Shown in pieces: positions 23,641 to 37,700 of a stretch of DNA of 64,000 bases. Both the position numbers and the translations under genes were made by a program. The stretch covers positions 51,583,232 through 51,647,231 of the forward strand of contig JAYGXS010000001.1 in NCBI GenBank assembly GCA_036362985.1. Direction: 5' to 3'. The notes under the pieces were generated by a model. That model saw only the letters and a program-made list of their open reading frames with translations. It did no database searches and was not told the DNA's origin. The stretch is from Ligula intestinalis (taxonomy: Eukaryota; Platyhelminthes; Cestoda; Diphyllobothriidea; Diphyllobothriidae). Numbering within the stretch: position 1 is the stretch's first letter; each line of letters begins with the position of its first letter.

Positions 23641-25765
23641 ATGATGTTATGTTTACAAGGCCGTTTGCACAATCCCTCCCAGATGTCGGTTGTACAATGC
23701 CCTCAAAATCTGTATTACCTGTGCAAGTCGCTTCCAAACGAAAAGAAAGGCTATCGGGAGGAAATTTGACCAGACCTTTGTCATTAGTCTTTAGCTCTGA
23801 GATACTATGGCGACTAAGGCTGGCCTGCCGGTTAACCAATGGTGGCGTCGCTGGAAGTACTTCCTAACCTGCGCATTGATTTCAGGCTTTTGAAAGAAGC
23901 TGAAATTGGGTCAGCCCTAATAGACACCTGCCATATTGCCGTCATCCATTACAAAATGGCTGAACGATCGGTATCAGAATTGGTTTTCGCTTAGGGCAGT
24001 ATGTTCATGGTTTCCTATTAGCTTGAGGTCAGACGGATGAAAACCTCCTAAAGTTTGTGGACATGTTCTTCAGAAACGGGCATTTCTGCGGTAGGATGGC
24101 TGCAACATTCGAGCCGAATAAAGGCATATTCGAAGGATCAGACAGCTTTAGACTGAATTGTTGACCACAAGGAAGACCTTAATTTATTGGATCGTCTCAG
24201 CGTTGTAAATCAGTTATTCCGCATGTGGCTTCGCCTGCGATGTTGGTCGCATAGGTCTCGTTTAACTGTTCATGTTAGAAAGCGGAAGAAACAATTCCCG
24301 AGTTTAGTGTCGGATCTTACCCGAGGTTGGCCTTGGGCCGGTCTAAAGACTTCCTTGACAGCTTATCTCGAAATGATGCTTTTTTACCTCGAGGTTATTT
24401 ACAGGGCTGGACTTGCAGCCAAACACTCGGTACAACTAGCATTTGGAAATGCATGACACAATTTTAAATGGCATATCCCGCCTTCCGATGACCAGATGGA
24501 GCGAGATAAGTACGAGGGCGCATATAAGTTCTCTTGCTGTATGAAGGAAGGTTCGAACGATAGGGGAGGGGGGGGGCTATGTATTGTGCAGGTCTTCGCC
24601 GACGCAAATGTCGCTGTGGTTATCAGACACTCTTTTCGAAATGTGTGATTTGTACATATTGGCGCAATGAAGTCACCAATAAAAACTAGCTTGCCCACGG
24701 CATTGATACGAGGGCGCACAGTGCTCACTTACTACAAAGTCAGATCTCTTTGGTGAGTCGACTATTGCCTTAGCTAGAAGAGCATAATTCCACACTACCG
24801 GGGTGAATGGAGTGACTGAGAAGGCGGCAGAGAACAGGTGCTGTTTATGGTTTATTTATTCGACCGAGGGTATAGCGTCCAACGGCTACGATCGACTGCT
24901 AACGCAGTGAACAGTGCGCGCTGCCAAGCAAATCGCCCCAGTCCCCATCAAGGAATAGGCAGTGTTCCTCTGCATATACTGTTTGACCATCCCAACACAT
25001 CCAGAACTATTCCAGTAGGCAGGCGACTCTAAGTGGCCTGAGCAGCCACCAGGACTACTGGCATACTGGCCTAATGGAATACGGATGGTAGATTTTAGAG
25101 GTGGTTAAGTCAACGCAAAACACTGGGTTATCACTTAAGCATAAATTGCGTAAATGCCACTAAGGAGTTAATAGAGTTCAGTCCAAAGAGGAAGTTGGCA
25201 GCCTTCCGACCTACGACCTGGATTGCGTCCTGATAGTTTAAACGAGCGCAAACTTTAATTAAGTGTAGAAAACACTGGGTTGGCCTAGTTCTTCCAGTAA
25301 TTAATCTAGGTATGATAGGTGACTTGAATAAAGTAGACGTCTACGCGCGCCAGAGATACCATCGAATCCTTTCTATCATTTACTCAGAATACGCACAGAT
25401 TTCCTGGATGGCGATATGTACAGAATGCCTTAACCTGGTCTAGATCCCTATGCAGGACAGTAGTCGGGATGTGGTCACGACGTAGAGGCCCGTGACGTCA
25501 CAGGAAAGAACTGAAAGCCAAGGGGCTGTTCAGCGTGTACCAATTGCAACGAAGTAACTTATGTCGTTATATCATCGCCCCAATCGGCACCATAGGTAGA
25601 CCAACTCGAAATTTCGGCGCTATGTATCGGTGAAGGCGAATCAAATAATTAAACTTGTGAGTGTAAATGATGAGTACTATGCGTCAATCTATTCATGGGA
25701 AACGCACGGTCACATAAGGGAGAAGAGTTTGTAACAAAAATCACAGAAAAGGGAAGATTTGGACA
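23641..25765. other. Intergenic sequence
   Basis: No coding domain or defined repeat is recognised over about 2.1 kb. It contains a poly-G run at 24565-24575. It is downstream of the KICS2 stop codon and should contain that gene's 3' untranslated region. Confidence 0.4.
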
Positions 25766-28700
25766 TTAGGCCGGACGGAGAGCCCTACTTATTTCAATTA
25801 GCTGCATGGCATCGCCGATCCGGTTCAAAAATCCAGTGATTTGCGTATTGCCTAGTTGATTCTTTGGACAGACGGTGACAAAGTAGATACGCGGCTCGAT
25901 TTTGGCCAAAAAGAAGGTCTTGTATATTTTTTTATCGAAGAAGGTAAGAATCCTGCGCGGCTGTTCTGAGGCATCCAGGCTCAGAACAGAACACATCTTT
26001 GTCATTATAACGGAGACATCGTCGGCTGGAAAAGGGTGAGCCTCCTGAAAAAAATAAATAAAAAAACTGTTCAGCTTTAACAGGAAGGGGAGTAGAATTG
26101 GTGCTACAATCAGAATTCAAATCACCGAAAAGATTTTTAAGGCAGCTGTAACATGAATTATGTAGCCAGTAGGCTCGCAGGCAGGAAAATGCATAAAAGC
26201 AAGTTAAGTCCAACGACACATATGAGCGTTTCCTCAGATAGCTATTTTGCACTGTTTCAAAGTTATCTATACCAGTAATTACCCAGAAACCCTCCAGATT
26301 GTTCAGCGGAATCCAGCACTGACCGAAGAATGAAGTTTTGCAGATTCACGATTTTAAGTGGATGGATCAGATTAGGTGAGGAAACAGGCTCTATGCTTTA
26401 GACAGTCCAAACCGATTTTGCTCAGACAGACTGGGTGCACATCAAGACGAAAGCTGCTGTTCAGTGAAACAGACAGACTCGGTTAGTAAGAGGAGTTTTG
26501 AAACGGATGCCAGCCTAGTGACCTTAAAATCCTCAACCAGAGTAGGGACAACGGTCTTTGAAGTTTTGAACACTGCTCACCCCCAGTAACAATATTAACA
26601 CGCAAAAAAAACTACCTAGGCTACCAAAAAGACAGGCAGTTTGTCCATTGTACTTAACAAAGGCACACCAATGCCTGAGAGGGCTGCGGATGAAGGACAA
26701 TAAAACCGCTTACCTCACTCTCATACCGCCCCAGGTCTTAAGGGCAAGAAAAAGTCGACACGCCTCGGCTGGCAAATTCAAGTTAACATCTACGCGTGCC
26801 ACACGCGTTCATCCCCAAACGCACGAATTATACTTGGTGAGGAGATCCTTGGGTATCAGCAAAAGTTGCGATTAGGCCGCATTGCAGTTTGGTTGTCAGA
26901 TCTGTGGTATTTAGTTATTTCGTCAGTTCCAATTCACGACGGTGAATGAGTCTTAGTGGTCTAGGCGCATCAGAGGACGTGAAAGACTGCACCTGTGTGA
27001 TATAAGTTGTGCCAGGTCCGACCTCATTCTCCATCGTCCCATAATCTAATAATTATGAGCTTGAGTCGCACCGACTTGGGATATAGGACACCGGGCGCAC
27101 ACGCCTGTTTGACCCTGCGTAGGTCTTATTCAACCGCCACCAGCATTTGGGGCCAGAGAAACCCTCCTTAGAGGCTCACACGAGTCATTACATTGTCCCT
27201 TGGAATAAATGAGGATACATTTTGCACAACAGAGGAAGCAATGACTTGCGCAGCGTCAATTACCTATCCGTTTCCACAAGATAGGTGATGGAGGTGAGGC
27301 AGTTGTCCACTTGAAACTCGATTAACGCACATGAACCGCACTTCGAGAACTGAGATTTCAAGTTGGTGACAGTTGCCACGAAGGCGGCTACAGTAAGAAG
27401 CCACTGCAGCCAGACTCTGGTTCTAGAAGAAAATGGAGTTAGTTTCTTAATTATCAACGTTCCACGTCACCAATTACAGCACGACGTAGAAGTCTAATAG
27501 CACGTGGTCGGGATCATACCCTTTCTTTACATGATATAGCAGTGGCTAGGCTTGGAGATAGGAGCCAACCGGAGTAAGAGCCACGGCCTCTTTAACCCCA
27601 GTTAAGGTCCCGTGGTCGTTGTCTTATTGTATTGGACAGTTCATAAATATAGGAAGCCTCAAATGAAAGCCAAAATTTCCTAGACCTTGCACTTTGGTGG
27701 ATTAACAATAAAATTCCAGTGTCAGGTAAACTTGAGTCCCGAATCAGAGCTTGCAACAACCTACAATTGGAGGAGGCCAAAAAGTGCTGATGCGGAGCGG
27801 GATTGAGATATAGAAGAAGTGCAAATATAGACTATCTTACCGGTGGTATAGTGGCAATGGGGGGCAACGACTCGACACCAGTGGGGGAGATTCCAACGGC
27901 CACTGGAGCCACGTAGCTATGCCCGAGATAAGCAAAATCTTGGAGATGAGCATCGAAGAACAGCGAAACGTAGCAAACGTCTGGTCTAGAGGTGAATGCG
28001 CGTAGCCTAAACGACGAGAGTAAAGTAAAAAGTGGGTCATAGCGAATTTTAAAGGACAAACAAGCAGGATAGGTATTTTAAAACATCTCCCTCTTTTATA
28101 CAGCAATCAATTTTTCGAGCCTGTCCAGCAGCTGGTGCAGCCATTGGATGCAGTGTTCGGCAAGTAGCCTAGCCTGCTACTAGGCGTACCCAGACAACCC
28201 CCCTTCCATGAGTTGCAGTAGTTACGGGCTCAAGCAGACTCTACGAAGTCCAATTAACGGGTACTTACTTACTTGTACTTGTTACGGCTGCGATCATGAC
28301 TGATCTAGCCGGCCTCAATTATGCTCCATGTGGTGCTTCTCCACGCGCGATGGTCTGTGGCCGCTGACCTGGACAGTTCGAGCCATTTTCTTCGCCAGCG
28401 CCGGAGACCGAATACCGAAGGTCCAAGAACCACTTTCATGTCATGGCGGACTGAGTCGAGCCAGGTTGTGAGTTGACCCACTCTTAGACGTTTCCAATTA
28501 GGCAACGGGTTCAAGTCGAGGGCAGTAGCACTGAGCTGTTGAGGTTGGCGACAAAGAACGTGTCCAAACCACCTCAGCCGTTTTACTGTATGGCCTGGGA
28601 TATCCTTGTGATTTTGTCACAGCGAGTGCGAACTGTCTCATTTGAGACGAAGTCAGTGTACTTCACTCGAAGGATGTTCCTCAGACAGTAGTGGTCAAAG

Positions 28701-31700
28701 ACTTCCAGTTTCTTTTCATCCACCACATGCATAGGCCAGCATTCGCATCCGTATAAGAGAACGGACCACACAGATTCACGGTACACGCGGATCTTTGTTG
28801 AAAGGATAATATCGCATCGGATCCATAAGCACTTTCGAAGGCTGAACAACACTCGTCGTGCTGCGTCAATTCAGGAGACAATGTCATCCTTACTTTGTCC
28901 ATTCGGCAGCAACCTCGCTCCCAAGTATGTGAAACTGTCGACTTCTTCAAGTTGACAGCCACTTATCTCGAGGGGTGCCTTCTCTTCGGCAGGGATGCAA
29001 CATGAAAACACTTTGGTCTTCCCAGCGTTTATGGACAAACCGACCGATTTCGCGACTTCGTTCACCGGGCAACAGGCAAGGCAACGACTGAGCATGCCCC
29101 ACTGTTTAGCGACACCAGCTGGGCGAAAGTTCAACGCGTTGAGAACGTTGCTCTCTGCATCGCCACGGGCTGTGTTAACATAACCAATGTAGATCACCTC
29201 TATCACCTCTATCCTGCCTCTGAAGGTTCACTCCATCATGCAGGCAAAAATCTACATTGCGCAGTTCCATAACCCAGAACATCCGGGTAATCGTCTCTTA
29301 ACACGCCCTCCACCTGCTAGACGAATGAAGCAATCAACCATAGACGCGTACCGTCCACATGCTTCGGTGTACCCCACTAATCTACCGATAACGGACCTCG
29401 TTAAGCGTATACACACCGAAACTGTCGAGCAAGCCATCAGCAGCTATAATCCCAACAGAGTCCTCAACCCTCCTCCACCGGTCTCCGATGTCATGGCCAG
29501 AGAACGTAGGGCCAACCTGTCCAGAAACGTCAGAACCAGACTATCCCAGCTGCGTTCTGGCTTCTGCACGCTGCTGAATTCATTCAAAAGCCGTCTCACC
29601 TCATGCTTCGACAAAGTCACAGACAATTGTCCTGACTGCCTCCTGCCTTCCCACACAACATGCCACCTCTTCGACTGCCCGGCCAACCCTACGGATCTCA
29701 TGCGTGAGGACCTATGGCTTCGCCCAGACAAAGTCGCCGAATTCCTACATCTTTCCTAAAAAGTTGATACCTTCCTCTTTATTCCTTCATCTTTCTTAAA
29801 AATTTTATACCATGTATTGCTGGCAAACTAGGTTAAGGGAGTAAGCTAGTACAACAACAACTTCGTTCACCCGTGACACCATAGACTGGAGATCACCAAG
29901 CTTGACGCTAGTAAGGCGATATCATCGGCATAGTCAAGGTCAGTCAACCGGCGCCCGGGGGCAAGCTCAATACCGTCACCTTCTCGTAGGGCCTTCCTGA
30001 GAACCCAGTCAATGGCGTAGTTAGAGGATGGGCGACAGGACAAAGTCTTGCCGAACGCCTGACCGAATAGCGAAGGGTTCTGAGAGGTTGTTGTGGACTA
30101 AAACCCGCGCAGTGGTGGAGCGGTAGTAGGCCTTGATCATGGCAATTAGTTTTGGTGGTGCACCATCAAATGCTACTATCCGCCATAGAGAGTCACGATG
30201 GATGGAGTCGAACGCAGCGGCGAAGTCAATAAAGCAAATGACCGTCGGTTGCTGGTAGCTATGGCGGAATTCAAGGATCCTCTCAGAGTGAATATCTGAT
30301 CAACACATCCACGCCCAGCACGAAATCCGGCCTGGTTGGGCCGCGTCCTGGTGTCGCGCAGACTGGAACCACCTGAGGAGAACGATAGCGAAAATATTCG
30401 CGGCAGTCGATGAGACTTATATTACGGTAATTCTCCGACTTGTCTTATCTCCCTTCTTGTGGACAGGCACAAGGATGCCTGAGCCTCAGTCCTCAGGAAC
30501 GGCCTCGTCTCTCGATGCTTGTCCAATCACCTCATGGAACCAAGGCGCCAGAGTGTCGGCACAAGACTTGTAGATTTCAGCGAGGATGCCATCCTCTCCA
30601 GGTGCCTTATTGTTGCGCAGCCTTTTTATGGCATCAACGATTTCTGCTTCAGAAGGCGGGTTGCATGATACCGGATTAGAGGAAGACGGAGGCTTTACCG
30701 TAGATGGGAGCAGGGGGGCGGTGGGCTCCGTATCGAAGTAGAGGAGGTGCTCGAAATGCTCACGCCAGCGTTCGATCTTGGTTGCGTTGTCAGCAATAAA
30801 GCCGCCATTCACATCACGAACTGAGTCACTCAAAGGAGACAGTCTACCACTAGCCTGGCAAATAAGTTGGTAGAGCTTTCGAGCATCACCAGCGTTTGAG
30901 GCCTGCTCCATGGAAGTTGCAATTTCAGCCCAGTATTTCTTTCGATCCTCTCTGGCCGATTTTGCCGTCATCTTTCTTAAATGGCGAAATGAATCGTCCT
31001 TACGGCCTCTAGCTCGGGCTGTCTCCGCAGATAACTGCAGGGTGCGTCCGCTAATCCAATCACTGTGGCGCCGCTTGGTGCATCCAAGAATCTTCTCGGC
31101 TGCTCCATAGACTGACGTTTTCAGTAAGGACCATGGGTTACCCCCTTCGTTGTCGGCGTGGGTCGTGAAAAAGGATTGGATTTCGCTGCTTAGGGCCTCA
31201 GCGGTGTTGGGTTGCCGGATTTTGGTGACATCGAGACGTCTAGTGTGGGGCACTTTGGGTGCAGATGAGAGGTGAGCTTTCAAGCGTGTGCGAACAAGAA
31301 CATGGTCAGAGCCATGGGCATTACCAGTCTCAGCACCGCGCAGCGATCGACTATCATGAACCCGGTTGTGGAATCTTGAGCTGACTAAAATATAGTTAAT
31401 CTGACTGGCCTTATGACCGTCAGCAAGCGTTTGTTGCGGTGCTGGAAGCACGTGTTCGTTACAAACAGTCGGTTCCGTTCAGCAAACTTCAGCAATCTGT
31501 CACCATTCTCACATCGAGAGCCAAGCCCAAAGCGGCCGATAAGATGGCTGTTTGTGGAGTCCCCCGGCCCAGTTCGGCCATTACAATCCCCGGCAACAAT
31601 CAACAGATCGCGGCGAGGAAGCCTATCAACCAAAGTTTGTAGCTGAGAGTAGAATATGTCCTTATCGTGTGGGTCAGCAGCGGACGTTGGTGCATATACC

Positions 31701-34700
31701 GCGACCACAGATATGTTTGTGAAGTGGCCCTTCAGGCGTACATAAGCCATGCGTTCATTGACTGGTTCCCAGGCAAGTAGTGCGCGGCTCGCTTGTTGCG
31801 AGAGGGCGATTGCCACACCATGTCTGCCAGAGAAGTCATGGGGGCCACTGTTGTATAGGGTGAAGTGGTAGTCAGCTTCAGGAACTTTTATTTCCTGAGC
31901 GCCGGAGGTAGGGAGTCGGACTTCGGACAGGCAGCAGATATCGACGTTGTACTGAGAAAGGCTGCGCACCGTCAGGCTTTGGGTACCAGGGGCCAGGAAC
32001 GTTCGCGCATTGCAGCATCCAATACCAAGAGTCCGATTTCGATTGAGTAGTCCAGCTCGCATACTATTCGCCCGCACCACTGGACAAGGGTTGCGGAGCG
32101 CGTCGGTTCCCGCGGACGCCGTAGCATGGATCGTATTGTAGTTGACCGACATGAGATTAATTGATGTGCCTTGGGAATTTTGGGTACGAGAGGGTGCCCA
32201 ACAGCCGCACGGATTGTTTGTTCGAGGTTGTCTCCTCTAGCGCTTTGGCTCAATAGCCTAACCACAAGGCAGCGGTGGCAAGCGAAATTATTCAATGGCG
32301 GTTCACGCCCGCCATGTCACAGCGCCGTCGTCAGGCTTTGCGACACTTTATCGGCTTTTGGCTTGCCAGGCTTCAACCCGCCGCACCCTGGTTGCACTAC
32401 CGCTGCTGCGTCCACGACTGATTATTTGTCAGACTCAAGAGTCCGCTTATTTCACAGCTAACCTTCACTGAAGGTCGTTTCACTATCCACCACCCGTGGA
32501 CGCGCCGGGTAGCCAGCAACTAGGCTAACGGGTAACCTCTCTTCCCGGACTCTACGAAGTCCGGGTGACATGAATTAGTCTGACACCTATTTCAATCCAG
32601 TGCAGCTCATCGTAGGCATCATGACAACTGTGCTCTATCGTGATAGTCCATATAAGTGAGAATGGCCATTTCCACCGAAGTATGTATGTGTTTTGGGTGA
32701 CGAGGTCTTTTTTAATTGGGGTTACGATGTGAGGCGAGATGGTCGACGTTTCGAGTGCTGTTGTTGCTTACGACGATGCTAGTGGGTAACCAATCAGTGA
32801 GGGTGAATAGAATCTAGCTGGAGATCCAGCATGCGTATCAAGTCCACGAGTGTAATTGCTGTCGGCAGCCAAGAAGCAAGTGATTATTTGGGACAATGTG
32901 TGTAGACGCAAGTTTCGTAGCTGTCACAACACATGCTCTCGCTACTGTATTTCAAATTTATGCCACAAAAGAGATAAGCAAGCCAACCTGGCCACCTCCT
33001 CAGTAGGCCGCATTTTATCTTTTGAGACTGTGTAGTTACTCAAGCTGGAGTGCTTCAACAATATTCCCCGACATAATTTGCACTCTGCTGCTACGGCGGA
33101 TGTGAATAGGCTTAAAAAGGCTAACACACACTTGCCTTTCCCAGGCACTAGTGGACTATCGAATTTGTCAACCAACTGATTATAAGGTCGAGCTAGTGGC
33201 TGGCAAGTGTACCAAGCCTTCCTATGCGTGCAACATACGTCCTGGCTCCCAGTATATGCATCGGGCTACACCGAAAGATGTGTAAGTGAGACGCGCGCAC
33301 TCTGACGGCCCGCGGTTGGTCTGCCGTATCGATAACGGTAAAGTAGGCCACGTGTTTGCTGCTATGGTGGACATAAATATGCCTAGCAAGGCCAATCCGC
33401 CCCTGAAGTGCATTGACAGTAAGGATGTGTGGAAAGATGTGGAGCGCAGGCATTATCGTTTATCAGCAGTCCGGTATTACGTTCTTTCAGTCTATCCCAG
33501 AAAATGTTGGAAAAAAAGGTATTCCCCCAATTTTTCGAACTTATCATCACAGATAGCAGCAAATAAGGACAGCGGAACGCATAGGTTTGCAGTTGGCTCA
33601 AAATTGCACGCCTAAGAGGATGAATAACTTCTACATTCGGAGTCTATGTTCGTACACGGTGAAAGGACAGCGACCGGCAATTGCTGTGAGATTCTGCCCT
33701 GAGTTGGGTAAGTATTATTCCCGATGAAGAGATCGCGATAATTCAGGCACTATTCATCATGGAATCAAGTAAGAACATCGAAGAAGAGTGTGAAAATTGC
33801 TAATTTTATTAGAAGTGTAACGGTTTGGCAATTGCAGCTCATCCTGAATGTGTTCCGTTACCTTCCGCTTCAAGAGCTAATCGGAAACAGTGGGAAGATA
33901 AAATTATTTTCCTAACGGTAGTTTCTTTATCGAAGATTCCATGTAACCATATCTTTAGCTTGCACAGCTGATGTTCCATTCTTTACGACAGACCACCATC
34001 GCCACTGATTCCGTTTGAGGTAGCCAGGGTTCGACGCATTTTAATAAAAGCATCCTTGAATTGTTATTTCTATCTCCTTGGCTGCGAAAATCCACAATTG
34101 AAGAATTATATCGAAAAACTCATCCAATCACTACTGCGTTTTTTCCAAGGCATTGTTCTGTCTGCCCTAAAACTATGGAGTTTAAGTGTTTTGCGGCAAG
34201 GCAAGGTCGCTAATGAGATCAAACCTTTGCGAACCATAGGGAGCATATTTAGGAGCCTGGAACGTGATCCAAAATGTCCTCGAATGACTGGTAGCACGTG
34301 TGCAGTAGTTTAAAGGTGCCCATTGTTGGCTGTAGGGTGGAAGGCAACCGTTGCATTCGAAGGGATCCAAATATCAGGAGCGAAATGAGTCCACTGCTGA
34401 AAAGTCGCTCCTAGTGGCCATGCTGATGAAGCTGACAACGTTGGATCTGTCAAGACGAGCTACAGATCGCAGCTAGGAGGGTGGCACTCGTTCCCCTTAC
34501 ACATTAATGTGAACCGTGAGGCATCTCCAAGGAATCAGGATAACTCTGAGGTTAGGAATGAGGTTGTAAACGGACAGTCTGACTGCGCTTACTTCCATAT
34601 CCGAAGGTGTTCACTTTGTTTTGCCAAGAGATCACAGGGGAGGCAAATGACCGCTGCATCCCACTCGGGTCAGAGATGGTTCTGCTCACCCACAATGGAC

Positions 34701-37700
34701 GAAATACTAGGCTGGAAGCCACAGAGCTTACCGAAGGACGAGATCGGGATTTTCTTTAGCGAGGCAGTAATCGAGGTCCTCCGGGGGTCCCACGTTGTGG
34801 AGGATATTGAACCAGTAAAGACTGAACTTTGCCAGGAGCGTGTTTTGGAAACGAAGGAGCCAGGAGAAGAGGGGGGTCAGGTTAGTCCGGGAGGACTAAA
34901 GAGACAGGATAAAAACACTTTAGGAGGGATATGACAGTAAGAAAAGCACCAAAATTATATAAATACGATCAACAACCTAAACATATCAAGTTTCAGTATA
35001 GAGCAGCATTCCGAAATTCACTTTAAGTCGGGTGTGCTGATACTCCACTAGATACTTAGCCATTTTGTCCCAAAACATCATTCAAGCGGGAAAAATTTAC
35101 GGGTTAGCTATAGAGCACCGTGGATCATACAGTTAGCTGCTGCGGGCAGACGGGTTCACGCGACGAGACCCGGCTTCATCAAAGTTTGAAGAGGCCAACA
35201 TTCTAGTAAGGGCTGACAGTAGGGTGGGCTGTGAACTGCTTACATCTAGGTCCTGTGGTCCGTAGTCCATTAACAAGCGCAATGACCTCGCGTCTCCTTA
35301 TTCCGTGCTGAGGCATTGTATAGGCAGAGTAACTAACCACGCTAGGAAGACGCGGGCGGCCGAAGGTTGCAGTGACAGTGAGCTACACTGCAGAGTCATC
35401 GTCACGCCAAGAAAATAGAACGGTGATGACAGTTCGACGATTAACGACTCGGATGCGGACTAATGAGCAATCATCGCGTGACATACGACCACCAGCGATG
35501 AATGCGGGATCTGCTAATTGGAATAGGTACGTAGCGGCATGGCAACTGCGTCCTATAAGTACTACACCCCTGGTGTCCTAGGCATCCTTATCTGCGATTG
35601 TCTCTCAGGATGGGTTGAAGGGAGAATCAGAAAAGTTAGACCGATCATTATCATCATTATCTTCTTCTGAACCGCTTCCTAGAACCCGCCTGTTCCCTCC
35701 TATCAGCAGAGTGGTTCAAATTAAAGGGAAAGACTGGAGAAAGAGGAAAAACGTTTCTAGTGGATAGGGTAGATCATGAAGCACTCACAGAGACTTAAAG
35801 TAACGAAAATAAATATCAAGGAAGGCTGCAATATTGATAAGTATGGGACAGAATTGTGCCGTATTTTGTATGCAATGATATTCAGGGTTTCCCATGAAGA
35901 TTCTACCAGAAGCAAACGGCCACTGCAATGAGAAGGAGTTGAGGTATGCCTGAAATAGATGAATCAGACCGCAGATCCTGAAACCGGGTCTTATCAATAA
36001 AACAGGTTCGATGATGGATGTATTATTGAAGCAATTAATCACTTCGGAAACAGCCTAAAAGCGTTTCCCGCACTCCCCCTCTGAAAACTATTATTTCTTT
36101 TGCAGATGTAGGAGATGCATTTTCTACTTCTGAACTGCTTCCTGGAACTCGCGTATTCACTCCTATAGGCTACTTCTTTTTCCTTTTCTGATACCCTTTC
36201 TTCAAGTATCAAATTCGAAGAACACAAGTATGCGGAAGAAGATTTTGTGCATCCTTTCTATAAAATAAACATTAAGCTATAAAGGCATATGAACTCAAAG
36301 AAAAATGTAGACTACTTAAGTAGCTACATGTTACCAAATGTAATATGTTTACGCGGTCAGGAACAGGGCAGAATTCTACATCTTGGCGTGAGTGAAATAT
36401 TTAGCGACAATGCTGTAAGACAATCACAATTGCAATCCAAATATTGAAAACATATTTCAAAATTTTGAATAAAATCTCATGAGGTACGTCATCTACTGTA
36501 TTCCTGGATTCCTAGGAACCCTTCGTGCTCTTTAACAGTAATTGCGAAGTAACAAGCGAAGTGATGGGCAATACGCGCCATAAATAACGAATGCCATGCC
36601 CGCAGAGCTTTAGACCCAAGTCTTAAACGACTCCTTCATTCGTTTCGGTAACGCCGATAACTAGTTAGGAATGATAGCAAAAATAAAACGAAAATACATA
36701 TTAACTACGAAGAGCAGAATAGTTTCGGTTAGTGTCGGTGCGGAATTTTTCCAAAATAGCAGAAAGAAGTTGCAAATATAGCTCGAAATAAAAATAAATT
36801 TGACTCATTTCAAAATATGTGCAGGCGCTCCTAGACACCTGCCACTTACCACTTTCGGGAAACTAGAGCTAAATGTACAATGATGTCGGCAATAAAAAGT
36901 GGTTGACATACACTTTTACCAGAGACGATATCGCCCTTGATTATTTTGGATAGAGAACGTAGACAGAGCACTGCACTAAGAAAATGTAAGTTCGAGATGT
37001 AGAACTGGGCGTCCAAAAGTGAGACCAACAAATCAAGCTCTCGTCTAAAATATTTCAAAGTTATGGATAACAAAGAAAAGAGTCAGTCAGGAGTGACTTT
37101 AAAAAGGAACAGATAAATATGACATAATAAACCAATCACAGCTGACGCATATGTATTTGACAAACGAATGAAAGTGAATACCTATGAGCAGAGATTAAAG
37201 TCAAACAAAACCTTTTAGGCTCATCCTAGAAATAAAAACCTCTGTACGTTACCATGAATCTAACAACAGCCTAGGAAATCAGTTTCAAAAATTTACATAA
37301 AAACCGCTTCAGTGGTAATCAAGCGTTCAGCGATCGATGACAGAACTCACTCGTCCCGTTTTTTTCAAAAAAACGCGTCATTAGTCAAAAAATTCCAAAC
37401 ATATCATATATAATAGGTGACATGCTGGGAAACATAGGTTGAGAGAGTGCACGTACTTGTGGAATCCACCCTCACAGTCTTCCATGTGGTTTTATTAACA
37501 AATACTTACAGAGTGGACACAGACTAATGGCGAGCAAAAAAAACCTCACAGTCTTGTTATTCTGAAGCCACAAGCCGCCCACTATGGGCGCTCACTGTGC
37601 GACCCGAACAAAGAAGAGAAGCCAAAATCCATACCCTGCTCACGTGGCATAAGGGGGGCTACTGCACTAGGTAATGCCTGGAGTCACCTGTCACGTCAAC

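Larger units (their letters stand above)
28252..32547 (-). mobile_element. RTE-type LINE, near full length, in KICS2 intron 5
   Basis: Minus-strand order: 5' leader (32547-32153), apurinic endonuclease (32152-31385: NARTFLAPGT, LSEVRLP, VAVYAPTSA, VAGDCNGR), linker and RT (31451-29880: GEDGILAEIYKS, catalytic YADD at about 29930), C-terminal domain (29055-28305: VGLSINAGKTK, YLGARLL, GCECWP). The 3' tail is acaagt-rich. Flanking 15-bp duplications match perfectly. Frameshifts near 31400 and in the RT make it inactive although YADD is kept. A second LINE is nested in it at 29067-29859. This RTE type is often annotated as craniofacial development protein 2-like. Confidence 0.88.

Noticed and set aside
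27268..27426. Minus-strand segment with strong acceptor (ttcttctag) and donor (gtaatt), first considered a KICS2 exon with a membrane span
   Set aside because: Exons 27841 and 26044 already join in phase 0 and match the continuous human sequence, so there is no room for it. The hydrophobic stretch has no family support.
27592..27780. Open minus frame after a possible 57-bp intron following 27841
   Set aside because: The phase is compatible, but the sequence has no similarity to KICS2, while exon 26044-25766 continues the known protein directly.
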